DNA from: Streptomyces bambusae
GTDB lineage: Bacteria; Actinomycetota; Actinomycetes; Streptomycetales; Streptomycetaceae
Direction of reading: 5' to 3'
Length of the DNA stretch: 64,000 bases
Assembly (NCBI RefSeq): GCF_020532645.1
Contig: NZ_JAJAUZ010000033.1
Location: forward strand, 24,369 to 88,368
The notes beneath the pieces were generated by a model that did no database searches, had not been told where the DNA came from, and worked only from the letters and a program-made list of their open reading frames with translations. Below are positions 24,147 through 36,636 of this stretch, piece by piece (position 1 is the first letter of the stretch; each line of letters opens with the position of its first letter). The translations under genes and the position numbers were made by a program.

Positions 24147-24746
24147 TCAGGAGGTGAGGGCCGTGTCGAGGAGGCGGGACCACTGGGCGACGACGCGGGC
24201 CCGGCGGGCGGTGTCGTCGGTGAGGACGTTGGCCAGGCCCAGGCCGCGGGCCATGTCCAGCAGGCCCTGCACGGTCTCGCGGACGCCGGGCGCGGACTCG
24301 TCGGCGCCGAGGAGTTCCACGGCGATCCGGTGGGTCTCGCGGCCGACCCGGGCTTCGAGTTCGGTGACGCGGGGGCGCAGCTGCTCTTCGTTGGAGGCGG
24401 CGACCCAGAGCTGGAGGGCGGCCCGGAAGAGGGTGCCGGTGTAGAGGTCGACGAGGGCGGCGACTGCGGCGGGCCGGGAGGCGGGCCCGTCGGGGAACAG
24501 GCCGCGCAGAGCGGCGGAGCGTTCCTCGGCGACGTACTCGACGGCGGCGGTGAACAGGTCCTCGCGGGTGGGGAAGTGGTGCTGGGCGGCGCCGCGGGAG
24601 ACGCCGGCGCGTTCGGCGACGACGGCCACCGTGGAGCCGGCCCAGCCGTGTTCGGCGAGGCAGGCGACGGCGGCTTCGAGGAGCCGCTGCCGGGTGGCCC
24701 GGCTGCGGTCCTGCTTGGGGCCGCGCAGGGGGGTCACTGCGCCCAT
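24147..24746 (-). CDS. TetR-family transcriptional regulator
   Basis: A 199-residue repressor with an N-terminal HTH (ATRQRLLEAAVACLAEHGWA, then VAVVAERAGVSRGAAQHHFP, residues 17-62) and an alpha-helical ligand domain. It is the last gene of the operon formed with the enoyl-CoA hydratase, acyl-CoA dehydrogenase, carboxylase subunits, AtuA-like and TIGR03084 genes, so its ligand is probably a CoA ester of that pathway. It likely acts on the operon promoter at 33.0-33.1 kb, where a CAAGC-GCTTG palindrome lies. Either the ATG at 24746 or the GTG at 24737, whose GTGA overlaps the previous stop, is the start. Confidence 0.9.
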   Translation of the reverse strand: MGAVTPLRGPKQDRSRATRQRLLEAAVACLAEHGWAGSTVAVVAERAGVSRGAAQHHFPTREDLFTAAVEYVAEERSAALRGLFPDGPASRPAAVAALVDLYTGTLFRAALQLWVAASNEEQLRPRVTELEARVGRETHRIAVELLGADESAPGVRETVQGLLDMARGLGLANVLTDDTARRARVVAQWSRLLDTALTS

Positions 24747-25483
24747 GCGGGGTTCCGGCGCTCGAATCGGGCGGTGATGCCCTCGCGGGCCTCTTCGGAG
24801 GCGAAGACCTGGGCGGACAGCGCGGTGAGCGCTTCGCCGTCCCGGTCGAGTACGGCCCGTACGGGGGCGGTGACCAGGCGTTTGGTCTCGGCGAGGGCGG
24901 CCGGGCCGGCCTTGCGGAGGCCGTCGAGGACGGGTTCCAGGGCCGTCGTCAGATCCTTGTCGTCCGTGTCGCCGTGCAGGGTCAGGAGACCGATGCGGGT
25001 GGCTTCCGCCGGGCCGAAGGGTTCGGCGGTGAGGAAGTAGCGGGCGGCGGCGCGCGGGTCGAGCCGGGGCAGCAGGGGGCCGGAGATCACGGCCGGGGCG
25101 AGCCCGAGGTGGGTCTCGGTGAAGGCGTACGTGGAGTCGGGCCCGCCGGCGGCGATGTCGCAGGCGCCGAGGAGGCCTAGGCCGCCGGCCCGGACGTGGC
25201 CGGTGGTGCGGGCCACGACGGGCTTGGGCAGGGCGAGGATCTCGCGGAGCAGGGCGAGGAAGTCGGCGGGGTCGCAGGGTGACTTGAGGTCGGCGCCGGC
25301 GCAGAAGGTGCCGCCGGTGTGGGTGAGGACGACTGCCCGGACCGCCGGGTCCGCGCCCGCCGCGGCCAGCGCGGCGCGCAGCTCGCCGACGAGGGCGGCG
25401 GAGAGCGCGTTGCGGTTGGCCGGCGAGTCGAGCGTCAGGGTGGTGATGCCGCGGGCGTGCGCGGACCCGACGAGGGCGTTCAC
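24734..25483 (-). CDS. Enoyl-CoA hydratase/isomerase family protein
   Basis: A 249-residue crotonase-fold enzyme, expected to hydrate an enoyl-CoA made by the acyl-CoA dehydrogenase or carboxylase in the same operon. The oxyanion-hole strand is TFCAGADLKSPCDP near residue 60; HVRAGGLGLLGACDIA and YAFTETHLGLAPAVIS hold the active-site helix and the conserved Glu (TET). The second catalytic Glu of mammalian crotonase is not seen, as in methylglutaconyl-CoA hydratase-like members. The GTG at 25483 was selected because AGGAGG stands seven bases before it; the ATG six bases upstream is too close to that site. Confidence 0.9.
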   Translation of the reverse strand: MNALVGSAHARGITTLTLDSPANRNALSAALVGELRAALAAAGADPAVRAVVLTHTGGTFCAGADLKSPCDPADFLALLREILALPKPVVARTTGHVRAGGLGLLGACDIAAGGPDSTYAFTETHLGLAPAVISGPLLPRLDPRAAARYFLTAEPFGPAEATRIGLLTLHGDTDDKDLTTALEPVLDGLRKAGPAALAETKRLVTAPVRAVLDRDGEALTALSAQVFASEEAREGITARFERRNPAWAQ

Positions 25484-25509
25484 TGGCATTCCTCCTGGGG
25501 GTCTGGGCC

Positions 25510-26682
25510 CTAGTAGGACTTGGGCAGGCCGAGGGTCTGGTGGGAGACGTAGTTGAGAATCATCTCGCGGCTGACGGGGGCGATCCGGGCCACCCGGGAG
25601 GCCGTGATCAGGGACGCCAGCCCGTACTCGCGGGTGAGGCCGTTGCCGCCGAGCGTGTGGACGGACTGGTCCACGGCCCGGACGCAGGCCTCGGCGGCAG
25701 CGTACTTGGCCATGTTGGCGGCTTCGCCGGCACCCGTGTCGTCGCCGGCGTCGTAGAGGTGGGCGGCCTTCTGCATCATCAGCCGGGCGAGTTCCAGCTC
25801 GATGTGGGCCTGGGCCAGCGGGTGGGCGACGGCCTGGTGGGCGCCGATGGGCTGCTTCCAGACCTGCCGGGTCTGCGCGTAGTCGACGGCCTTGGCGAGG
25901 GCGTGGCGGCCCATCCCGATGGCGAAGGCGGCCGTCATGATCCGCTCGGGGTTGAGCCCGGCGAACAGCTGGAGGAGGCCCGCGTCCTCGTCGCCGACGA
26001 GCGCTTCGGCGGGCAGCCGGACCTCGTCGAGGACCAGCTCGAACTGCTTCTCCGCGGCCTGGAGTTCCATGTCGATGGCGGAGCGGGTGAAGCCGGGGGC
26101 GTCGCGCGGCACGATGAACAGGCAGGGCTTGAGGCTGCCGGTGCGGGCGTCCTCGGTGCGGCCGACGATCAGGGTGGCGTCGGCGATGTCCACGCCGGAG
26201 ATGAAGACCTTGCGGCCGCTGATCACCCAGTCGTCGCCGTCGCGGCGGGCGGTGGTCGTGATCCGGTGCGAGTTGGATCCGGCGTCGGGCTCGGTGATGC
26301 CGAAGGCCATGGTGCGGCTGCCGTCGGCGAGGCCCGGCAGCCAGGCCTGCTTCTGCTGCTCGGTGCCGAAGCGGGCGATGACCGTGCCGCAGATGGCGGG
26401 CGAGACCACCATCATGAGCAGCGGGCAGCCGGCGGCGCCCAGTTCCTCTAGGACGAGGGAGAGTTCGGCGATGCCGCCGCCTCCGCCGCCGTACTGCTCG
26501 GGGAGGTTCACACCGAGGTAGCCGAGCTTGGCGGCTTCCGCCCACAGCTCTACGGGGTGGCCGCCTTCGCGGGCGGTCTTGGCGAGGTACTCGCGGCCGT
26601 ACCGCTGCCCGAGGGCGGCGACGGCGGCGCGCAGGGCCCGGTGCTCTTCGGTTTCGATGACGGTGCCGGTGGCGGAGCTCAT
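25510..26682 (-). CDS. Acyl-CoA dehydrogenase (AtuD/isovaleryl-like)
   Basis: A 390-residue flavoprotein. An N-terminal helical domain with NLPEQYGGGGGGIAELSLVL is followed by the beta domain MAFGITEPDAGSNSHRITTT, and the C-terminal domain has FELVLDEVRLPAEALVG, RQVWKQPIGAHQAVAHPLAQ and LGGNGLTREYGLASLITAS. It should introduce the double bond that the carboxylase in the same operon then uses, as in leucine and acyclic terpene catabolism. The ATG overlaps the stop of the biotin carboxylase subunit gene (ATGA), with AGGAGG about ten bases upstream. Confidence 0.92.
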   Translation of the reverse strand: MSSATGTVIETEEHRALRAAVAALGQRYGREYLAKTAREGGHPVELWAEAAKLGYLGVNLPEQYGGGGGGIAELSLVLEELGAAGCPLLMMVVSPAICGTVIARFGTEQQKQAWLPGLADGSRTMAFGITEPDAGSNSHRITTTARRDGDDWVISGRKVFISGVDIADATLIVGRTEDARTGSLKPCLFIVPRDAPGFTRSAIDMELQAAEKQFELVLDEVRLPAEALVGDEDAGLLQLFAGLNPERIMTAAFAIGMGRHALAKAVDYAQTRQVWKQPIGAHQAVAHPLAQAHIELELARLMMQKAAHLYDAGDDTGAGEAANMAKYAAAEACVRAVDQSVHTLGGNGLTREYGLASLITASRVARIAPVSREMILNYVSHQTLGLPKSY

Positions 26683-28691
26683 GACGGTGCTTCCTCCTGG
26701 ACTACGGCGAGCAGGGCGCCGAGTTCGACCTGTCGGCCGGGTTCGGCGTGGAGCGCGGTGAGCGTGCCGGAGGCGGGCGCGAGGATGCGGTGTTCCATCT
26801 TCATCGCCTCCAGCCAGATGAGGGGGGTGCCGGCGGTGACGGGGGTGCCGGGGGCGAGGCCGTCGGCGACGCGGACCACGGTGCCGGGCATGGGGGCGAG
26901 CAGTGAGCCCGGTTCGGTGCGGTCCTGGGGGTCGGTGAACCGGGGCAGCTCGGTGAAGGTGTGGGAGCCGAGCGGGGAGTCCACGTAGACGGTCCGGGCG
27001 GCGCTGTTCGAATTCGGTTTCACGTGGAACATCCCGTGGTGTTTCACGTGAAACGTCCGCCGGATGCCGTGGTGTTCGAACACGACCCCGGTGGGCGAGA
27101 CCGCGAGGACGCGGACGCCGGGGAAGCCGACCGGCTCGGGTCCGGTGCGGGTCCGGTGGTAGCGGACCTCGTGCTCGGTGCCGTCGGGCTCGGCGCGGTA
27201 GCGGCGCAGCTGCGGCTGGGAGGGCACGTTCCGCCAGGCTCCGGTGCGGGCCGCGAGCGGCGCACCGGGGGTGGGGACGGCGGTCGCGAGGGCGGCGGCC
27301 AGGGCGGCGAGCGGAGCGGCGGACGCGTCGTCCCCGTCGGCGGCCGTCAGCTCCGGCAGGTGCCGGTCGTAGAAACCGGTGTCGAGGCGCGCGGCGGCGA
27401 ACTCCTCGTGGCGCAGGGAGCGTACGAGGAGGTCGCGGTTGGTGGCCAGGCCGTGGATCCGGGTCCGGGTGAGGGCGTGCGCCAGGGTGCGGACGGCCTC
27501 GGCGCGGGTGGGCGCGTGGGCGATGACCTTGGCGATCATGGGGTCGTAGTGGACGCCGACGGTGTCGCCGGCGTCGAAGCCGGTGTCCACGCGGACCCCG
27601 TCGGGGAAGTCGAGGGTGTCGAGGGTGCCGGTCTGGGGGCGCCAGCCGCGGGCCGGGTCCTCGGCATACAGCCGGGCCTCGACGGCGTGGCCGTGCGGCT
27701 CGGGGGGCGTGGCCGGCAGCGGGAGTCCCTCGGCGATGCGCAGCTGGAGGGCGACCAGGTCGAGGCCGAACACGGCTTCGGTGACGGGGTGTTCCACCTG
27801 GAGGCGGGTGTTCATCTCCAGGAAGCAGGGCCGGCCGTCGGCGGTGACGAGGAATTCCACGGTGCCGGCGCCCTGGTAGGAGACGGCGCGGGCGGCGGCG
27901 GTGGCGGCCTGGTGCAGGGCGGTGCGCAGCGGGGCGGGCAGCCCGGGGGCGGGGGCCTCCTCGATGACCTTCTGGTGGCGGCGCTGGAGGGAGCAGTCGC
28001 GGGTGCCGAGGGCCCAGACGGTGCCGTGGGCGTCGGCGAGGATCTGCACTTCGACGTGGCGGCCGTGCTCGACGTACGGCTCGGCGAACACCTCGCCGTC
28101 GCCGAACGCGGAGCGGGCCTCGGCGGCGGCCGCGTCCAGCTCCGACTTGAGGTCGTCGAGGTCGCGGACCACCCGCATGCCGCGGCCGCCACCGCCGGCG
28201 GCCGCCTTGAGCAGGAGCGGCAGGTCGGCGGCGGTGGCCGCGGCCGGGTCGACGGGTTCCAGCAGGGGCACGCCGGCGGCGCGCATCAGCTCCTTGGCCC
28301 GGGTCTTGGAGGCCATGGCCTCGATGGCGGCGGGCGGCGGGCCGATCCACACGAGTCCGGCGTCCTGGACGGCGCGGGCGAAGGCGGCGCTCTCGGAGAG
28401 GAAGCCGTAGCCGGGGTGGACGGCGTCGGCGCCGGCGGCCCGGGCGGCTTCGATGATCAGGTCGGCGCGCAGGTAGGTGTCGGCGGGGGCGGCGCCGGGC
28501 AGCCGGACGGCGGCGTCGGCGGCGCGGACGTGTGCGGCTGCGGCGTCGGGGTCGGAGTGCACGGCGACGGTGTCGAGGCCGAGGGCGCGGGCGGTACGGA
28601 AGATCCGTACCGCGATCTCGCCGCGGTTGGCGACGAGCAGCGAGGTGAGGGGGCGGGGGTGCCCGGCGGGCCGGGCGTTCTGGGTGGTCAT
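26679..28691 (-). CDS. Acyl-CoA carboxylase alpha subunit (biotin carboxylase + BCCP)
   Basis: A 670-residue biotin-dependent subunit. The biotin carboxylase domain (1-450) begins LLVANRGEIAVRIFRTARAL and includes the ATP-grasp loop AAAGGGGRGMRVVRDLDDL, DAHGTVWALGTRDCSLQRRH and FLEMNTRLQVEHPVTE. A linker of about 130 residues follows, and the C-terminal biotinyl domain has WLEAMKMEHRI with the biotinylated Lys near residue 631. With the next-encoded beta subunit it carboxylates an acyl-CoA such as methylcrotonyl- or geranyl-CoA. It lies in the seven-gene operon, 7 bases after the beta subunit stop. Acetyl/propionyl-CoA specificity cannot be excluded. Confidence 0.93.
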   Translation of the reverse strand: MTTQNARPAGHPRPLTSLLVANRGEIAVRIFRTARALGLDTVAVHSDPDAAAAHVRAADAAVRLPGAAPADTYLRADLIIEAARAAGADAVHPGYGFLSESAAFARAVQDAGLVWIGPPPAAIEAMASKTRAKELMRAAGVPLLEPVDPAAATAADLPLLLKAAAGGGGRGMRVVRDLDDLKSELDAAAAEARSAFGDGEVFAEPYVEHGRHVEVQILADAHGTVWALGTRDCSLQRRHQKVIEEAPAPGLPAPLRTALHQAATAAARAVSYQGAGTVEFLVTADGRPCFLEMNTRLQVEHPVTEAVFGLDLVALQLRIAEGLPLPATPPEPHGHAVEARLYAEDPARGWRPQTGTLDTLDFPDGVRVDTGFDAGDTVGVHYDPMIAKVIAHAPTRAEAVRTLAHALTRTRIHGLATNRDLLVRSLRHEEFAAARLDTGFYDRHLPELTAADGDDASAAPLAALAAALATAVPTPGAPLAARTGAWRNVPSQPQLRRYRAEPDGTEHEVRYHRTRTGPEPVGFPGVRVLAVSPTGVVFEHHGIRRTFHVKHHGMFHVKPNSNSAARTVYVDSPLGSHTFTELPRFTDPQDRTEPGSLLAPMPGTVVRVADGLAPGTPVTAGTPLIWLEAMKMEHRILAPASGTLTALHAEPGRQVELGALLAVVQEEAPS

Positions 28692-28698
28692 CTGGGGC

Positions 28699-32155
<3,457 letters not shown>

Positions 32156-32159
<4 letters not shown>

Positions 32160-32977
32160 CGCTCCCCCTGCGGGCTGCGCCCGGCCCCCGCCGGCCCGGC
32201 GAAGGCCTGCGCGATGTCCAGCCAGCGGTCCGCGTCCGGGCCCTCGGCGCGGACGGCCAGATCGGCGCGGTGGGCGCGCCGGGTGACCAGGAGGCAGAAG
32301 TCGAGGGCGGGTCCGGTGACCCGCTGCGGGGCATCCTCGGGACCGTACGCCCAGACCGCGGCGGCCGGTCCCGCGGCCGCCGGCGGGGTCAGCTCCACCC
32401 GGAACTCCCCCTCCGGCACCGGCAGTCCGTGCACGGCGTACGCGTAGTCCCGGGCGCGCACCCCGATCCGCGCGACGTGCTGCAGCCGGACCGTCGGGGT
32501 CCGCCGTACGCCGAGCGCGTCGGCGATGTCCGTGCCGTGCGCCCAGCTCTCCATCAGCCGGGCGCTCGCCATCGAGGCGGCCTTCATCGGCGGGCCGTAC
32601 CAGGGGAAACGGGCGTCGGCCGGGGCACCGGCGAGCACCGCGTCGAGTTCGGCGCGGCCCGCCCGCCACCGCGCCAGCAGCTCCGCGGGCGGCAGCGCGG
32701 CCCCTTCCGCGGCGCCCTCGTCCACGAAACCGTCGGGGTCGGCGAGCGCCACTTCGACCATGCGGCCGAAGCCGCCGGGGTCGGTCATCGCGAGCAGCGC
32801 GGCCCGGTCGGTCCAGGCGAGGTGGGCGATCTGGTGGGCGACGGTCCAGCCCGCGGCGGGCGTCGGGCGCCGCCAGTCGGGGTCCGCCAACCCGTCGACC
32901 AGCAGGTCGATTTCGCTGCTCTCGGCCCGTAGGTCGGCGAAGACGGGCAGGGGCGGGCGGGCGTTCGGATCGGACAC
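32156..32977 (-). CDS. TIGR03084-type metal-binding protein (DinB/mycothiol enzyme fold)
   Basis: A 273-residue protein of the DinB-like, mycothiol-associated family. Metal-binding His residues lie in WTVAHQIAHLAWTDR (H-x3-H) and LMESWAHGTDIADALG. Members occur beside AtuA-type genes in actinobacteria, but no reaction is proven. It is the first gene of the operon, and the GTG start is marked by CGAGGGAGCGCAC. Upstream sequence holds a CAAGC/GCTTG palindrome, the probable operator of the TetR encoded at the operon's end. Confidence 0.85.
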
Positions 32978-33054
32978 GTGCGCTCCCTCGGGAAGGGTTC
33001 GGACACGGACGGGCACTCCGGCGTGAGGGAGAGCGTGGCAGCGGGCACCGAAAC

Positions 33055-33076
33055 AATCAAGCGTGCTTGCATGATT
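33055..33076. promoter_or_regulatory. CAAGC-GCTTG palindrome at the AtuA operon promoter
   Basis: CAAGC (33058-33062) and GCTTG (33065-33069) form a short dyad within a wider imperfect AATCA...TGATT symmetry. It lies 80-100 bases before the first gene of the catabolic operon and may be the TetR site. Confidence 0.5.
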
Positions 33077-33257
33077 TATCGCGAACCGGGGGCCGGATCT
33101 GGCCACGGGTCAACTCTCCGCAATCCCGGGCGTGTTGCAGCTCACGCCGTGGAGCCGCAGCGGAAGCACCCCACCCGGCCCATCCGGCCGTCTCCCGACA
33201 AGGGGGCAATTCCGGTCTGATCCCCGGAACCCGCGAAACGTCGCGGATGTCGGAGCC

Positions 33258-33276
33258 CATACTGAGCAGCGCTCAG
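33258..33276 (+). promoter_or_regulatory. Promoter with overlapping CTGAGC-AGC-GCTCAG palindrome
   Basis: A -10-like CATACT (33258-33263) runs into a perfect 6-bp dyad (33262-33267 and 33271-33276) with a 3-base spacer. A dimeric repressor here would cover the transcription start of the CocE-type hydrolase gene 50 bases on. Confidence 0.5.
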
Positions 33277-33325
33277 GGCCCGAGCACGCACGCGTTCATG
33301 CACCCGACGAGGAGATGTGGACACC

Positions 33326-34966
33326 GTGACCGATGCTGCCCTGCCCCCGGCGACCCTGTACCCCGAACTCGACGAGGCCGCACTCGGCGCCTTCGCCGCC
33401 GCCCTGGAGAGCGGGGACACCTCCGCGCTGCCCGCCGCCCGCGCCGCCGAAGCGGCCGCCGCCCTCTCCCTCGTCGTCTTCGGCCGGGTCCGCATCCCCG
33501 GCGCCGACGGGGACGAGCTGGACGGCGCCCTGTGGCGGCACACCGACACCCGGCCACGCCCGGTCGTCGTCATGCCCTCGCCGTGGGCGAACCAGGGCTG
33601 GGTGCTGTACGCGGTGCAGGCGTCGCTGTTCGCCGCGCAGGGCTACCACGTCCTCGCGTACACCGCCCGCGGCTTCGGCCGCTCCGGCGGCGCGGTCGAC
33701 GTCGCGGGGCCGCTGGACGTGCTCGACGGCAGCCGGGCGCTGGACTTCGTCGCCGAGCGGGTCCGCGGCCCGGTCACCAAGGTCGGCTTCCTCGGCGACT
33801 CGTACGGCTCCGGCATCAGCCAGCTCGTCGCCGCGCACGACGAACGGGTCGACGCCGTCGCCGCCCTCAGCAGCTGGGGCGACCTCGGCGCCGCCTTCCT
33901 GGAGAACTCCACCCGGCACATCGCCTCCGTGAAAGCCCTGCTCAAGGCCGCCGAGAAGGCCCGGCTGAGCGAGGAGACGGCGGAGGTCTTCGCCAACGTG
34001 CTGGGCAACCGCGAGACCGACCGGACCCTGGAGTGGGCGCGCCGCCGCTCCCCGTACACCTACCGGGCGGAGCTGAACCGGCGGCGGGTGCCGGTGTTCT
34101 ACGCGCACGCCTGGCACGAGACGCTGTTCCCGCCGAACCAGATGCTGAAGATGTTCGCCGAGCTGACCGGTCCCAAGCGGATCGACCTGTCCGTCGGGGA
34201 CCACTCCGGGCCGGAGATGAGCGGCATGCTCGGCCTGCCGAACCGGATCTGGACCGACGCCCACCGGTGGTTCGGCCACCACCTGAAGGGCGACGGCGGC
34301 AGCGGCATCGGGGACGAGGGGCAGGTGCTGAGCCAGATCATGTGGAACACCCGCCTGGAGCCGAGCACCGACCTCGACGCGTTCACCGGGCAGCAGGTCC
34401 GGCTGCACCCGGTCGGCGGGCCGGAGGGCGGGGACGGCACGCTGTCCCCGAAACCGGAAGGCGGCTGGACCACCCGGGTGCTGACCGGCACCGACACCCC
34501 CGCCACCGTCGCCGACGCCGTCATCACCGGCGGCTACGCGGAGATGGCGGGCCGGCCCAAGGTGTACGAGACGGCCGTGATCGACCGGACCGTCGCCGGG
34601 GTCTGGGTCTCGGCCCCGCTGGACGACACCCTGCGGCTGCGCGGCGTACCGCACCTGCGCATGACGTACACGGCGGGGACCACGGGCTCCACGTTCATCG
34701 CGTACCTGCTGGACGTCGGGCCGGACGGGGACGCGCACCTGGTCACGCACGCGCCGTTCACCGACCTGGACACGCCGGCCGGGCAGCCCGTGACGGCCGG
34801 CATCGACCTCCAGGCGGTCGGCTACGACGTCCCGGCCCGCCACCGGCTGCTGCTCGCGGTCGACGCCCGCGACCCGTTCTACGGCGACGCGAACCTGCCC
34901 CGCACGACGCTCGCCTTCACCTCCCCGGAGGGGGACCCGGCGCGGCTGGACCTGCCGGTCGCCTGA
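33326..34966 (+). CDS. CocE/NonD-family serine hydrolase (X-Pro peptidase type)
   Basis: About 546 residues. The alpha/beta hydrolase part has VVVMPSPWANQGWVLYAVQA, the nucleophile elbow GFLGDSYGSGISQLV (Ser about 159), and the His region LSVGDHSGPEMSG. The C-terminal half is a jelly-roll of the X-Pro dipeptidyl-peptidase type (TVAGVWVSAPLDDTLRLRG, then STFIAYLLDVGPDGDAHLVT). Family members hydrolyse esters or N-terminal dipeptides. No signal peptide is seen, so it is probably cytosolic. GAGGAG lies 11 bases before the GTG at 33326; the GTG at 33317 is too close to it. A WYL regulator gene follows on the same strand. Confidence 0.85.
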   Translation: MTDAALPPATLYPELDEAALGAFAAALESGDTSALPAARAAEAAAALSLVVFGRVRIPGADGDELDGALWRHTDTRPRPVVVMPSPWANQGWVLYAVQASLFAAQGYHVLAYTARGFGRSGGAVDVAGPLDVLDGSRALDFVAERVRGPVTKVGFLGDSYGSGISQLVAAHDERVDAVAALSSWGDLGAAFLENSTRHIASVKALLKAAEKARLSEETAEVFANVLGNRETDRTLEWARRRSPYTYRAELNRRRVPVFYAHAWHETLFPPNQMLKMFAELTGPKRIDLSVGDHSGPEMSGMLGLPNRIWTDAHRWFGHHLKGDGGSGIGDEGQVLSQIMWNTRLEPSTDLDAFTGQQVRLHPVGGPEGGDGTLSPKPEGGWTTRVLTGTDTPATVADAVITGGYAEMAGRPKVYETAVIDRTVAGVWVSAPLDDTLRLRGVPHLRMTYTAGTTGSTFIAYLLDVGPDGDAHLVTHAPFTDLDTPAGQPVTAGIDLQAVGYDVPARHRLLLAVDARDPFYGDANLPRTTLAFTSPEGDPARLDLPVA

Positions 34967-35057
34967 CCGGGCCGCCCGACGCCGCGGGGCGGCGGCACCA
35001 CGACGTACACGCCAGGGATCCAGGGGGGATCCGCGGACCAGGGGAACCGTCATCGCC

Positions 35058-35981
35058 ATGAGATCCAGCCGTCTACTGTCCATCCTCCTGCTGCTCCAGA
35101 CCCGGGGCCGGATGACCGCCGCGCAGCTGGCCCGGGAGCTGGAGGTGTCCGTACGGACGATCTACCGGGACGCGGAAGCCCTCGCCGCGTCCGGAGTGCC
35201 GGTGTACGGGGACGCCGGGCACAGCGGCGGCTACCAGCTGCACGACGGCTACCGGACCCGGGTCACCGGCCTCGCGCCCGGCGAGGCCGAGGCCCTGTTC
35301 CTCGCCGGGCTGCCCGGACCGGCCGCCGAGCTCGGCCTCGGCCAGGCCCTCTCCGCCACCCGCCTGCGGCTGCGCGCGGCCCTCCCGCCGGAGCTGCGCA
35401 CCGAGGCCGACCGCCTCCGGCGGCGCTTCCACCTGGACGCGCCGGGCTGGTACGCGGACCACGCCGAGGTCCCGTTCCTGCCGCAGGTCGCGGACGCGGT
35501 GTGGCGGGGGCGGGTCATCGAGGTGCGGCTGTCCGCCGGCGGGGTGTGCCGGCTGGAGCCGTACGGGCTCGTGCTGAAGGCGGGGCGCTGGTACCTGGTG
35601 GCCGGGCCGGGGCCGTGCACGTATCCGGTGGACGGGTTCCTGTCGCTGGCCGAGACGGGGGACGAGGCCGGGCCGCCGGAGGGCTTCGACCTGGCGGCGC
35701 ACTGGCAGGCCGCGGAGGCGGCCGGTCCGCAGCAGGCGGACGTACGGCTCTCCCCGCGCGGCGCCGCCCGCATCAGCTGCGCGCAGGCGCGGGCGCTGGC
35801 GGTCGGCGGCGCGCCGGACGGGGCGGACGGCTGGGTCCGCGCGACCCTCCCGGTCGACTCGCTGGACGCGGCGGAACGCGAATTCCTGTCCCTCGGCACG
35901 GACGTCGAGGTCCTGGGCCCCCCGGAACTCCGCGCCCGCCTGGCCCGCACGGCGGCGACGCTGGCGGAGCGGTACGGGTGA
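35058..35981 (+). CDS. YafY/WYL-domain transcriptional regulator
   Basis: A 307-residue DeoR-like regulator. The HTH is at residues 3-55 (RLLSILLLLQTRGRMTAAQL, then VSVRTIYRDAEALAASGVPV), and the ligand-sensing WYL domain includes AVWRGRVIEVRLSAGG and LVLKAGRWYLVAGPG. WYL proteins bind nucleotides or small ligands and often control adjacent genes, so the hydrolase upstream is a candidate target. The ATG is preceded by GGGGAACCGTCATCGCC, a weak ribosome site. Confidence 0.88.
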   Translation: MRSSRLLSILLLLQTRGRMTAAQLARELEVSVRTIYRDAEALAASGVPVYGDAGHSGGYQLHDGYRTRVTGLAPGEAEALFLAGLPGPAAELGLGQALSATRLRLRAALPPELRTEADRLRRRFHLDAPGWYADHAEVPFLPQVADAVWRGRVIEVRLSAGGVCRLEPYGLVLKAGRWYLVAGPGPCTYPVDGFLSLAETGDEAGPPEGFDLAAHWQAAEAAGPQQADVRLSPRGAARISCAQARALAVGGAPDGADGWVRATLPVDSLDAAEREFLSLGTDVEVLGPPELRARLARTAATLAERYG

Positions 35982-36013
35982 ACGGGGCCGGCCCCGTTCC
36001 GAACCAGGGCTCC

Positions 36014-36180
36014 GTCCCAGACCCCGCGCCTCAAACTCCCCCAGCCCCAGGGGGCTGGGAGGTGCCCCCTGGCGAGGCTGGTTTGCCCCGCGGCATCCAG
36101 CCCGCAGCCGAAGTCCCGGGCAGGGGAAAACAAGCCGGCGATCGAGGCGCGGGGTTCAGGGGCGGAGCCCCTGTCAGGGG
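36014..36180. repeat. Compound Streptomyces intergenic repeat
   Basis: Overlapping pieces of the dispersed repeat: CCGCGCCTCAAACTCCC, CCAGCCCCAGGGGGCTGG (a hairpin), CCGGCGATCGAGGCGCGGGG and GGGGCGGAGCCCC. It follows the WYL regulator gene and may end its transcript. No ORF is convincing here. Confidence 0.65.
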
Positions 36181-36237
36181 GATTCCGTGTGGGGGAACTC
36201 TGTCGTCCGCCCGCGCGCTACTGCGAGCATCCCCCGC

Positions 36238-36570
36238 ATGAAGACCCGCCTCGGTCGCACGGCGACCGCATTCGCCCTGTCGGCTGCCCTCCTCGCCGTG
36301 GTCGCCCCCGCCGCAACCGCCGCCGGATGCGGCAACTGCTGGGTGAGCCCCGCCACGACCACGATCACACCCGCGCCCGCCGGCGACTGCCACGGCTGCT
36401 GGCCCAGCGACGCACCCCACCGCGGCTGGGGTGCTGACTGGCCCAACGCGGCCGGTACGGCCGGCGGCTCCCGCGTCGCGGCCGTCACCAACGGCTGGGG
36501 CGCGGACTGGAACACCGGCGCGACCAGCGCCACCGCCGGGGGCGGCGAGACGGGGACGGCCCGGACCTGA
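36238..36570 (+). CDS. Small secreted Cys/Trp-rich protein, function unknown
   Basis: A 110-residue protein with a clear signal peptide (MKTRLGRTATAFALSAALLA, cleavage after ATAA). The mature 80 residues hold two short Cys motifs, GCGNCW and DCHGCW, each C-x2-C-W, and two copies of GWGADW. Nothing else is conserved in appearance. The four cysteines could form two disulfides or bind a metal. Not recognised as a member of a named family. It could be a secreted signal or wall-associated peptide; that is speculation. The upstream ORF in the same frame is unlikely, as the signal peptide starts at this ATG. Confidence 0.72.
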   Translation: MKTRLGRTATAFALSAALLAVVAPAATAAGCGNCWVSPATTTITPAPAGDCHGCWPSDAPHRGWGADWPNAAGTAGGSRVAAVTNGWGADWNTGATSATAGGGETGTART

Positions 36571-36636
36571 CGACGGCCGCACGCCCCGGACCGGGGGTGG
36601 GGGTGGGCGTGTCCCGCGAGGAGGAGTCCGCCCCCG

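Noticed and set aside
25510..28350. Apparent fusion of biotin carboxylase region and acyl-CoA dehydrogenase
   Set aside because: The upstream part is an out-of-frame reading of the carboxylase gene. A proper ATG with AGGAGG starts the dehydrogenase at 26682.
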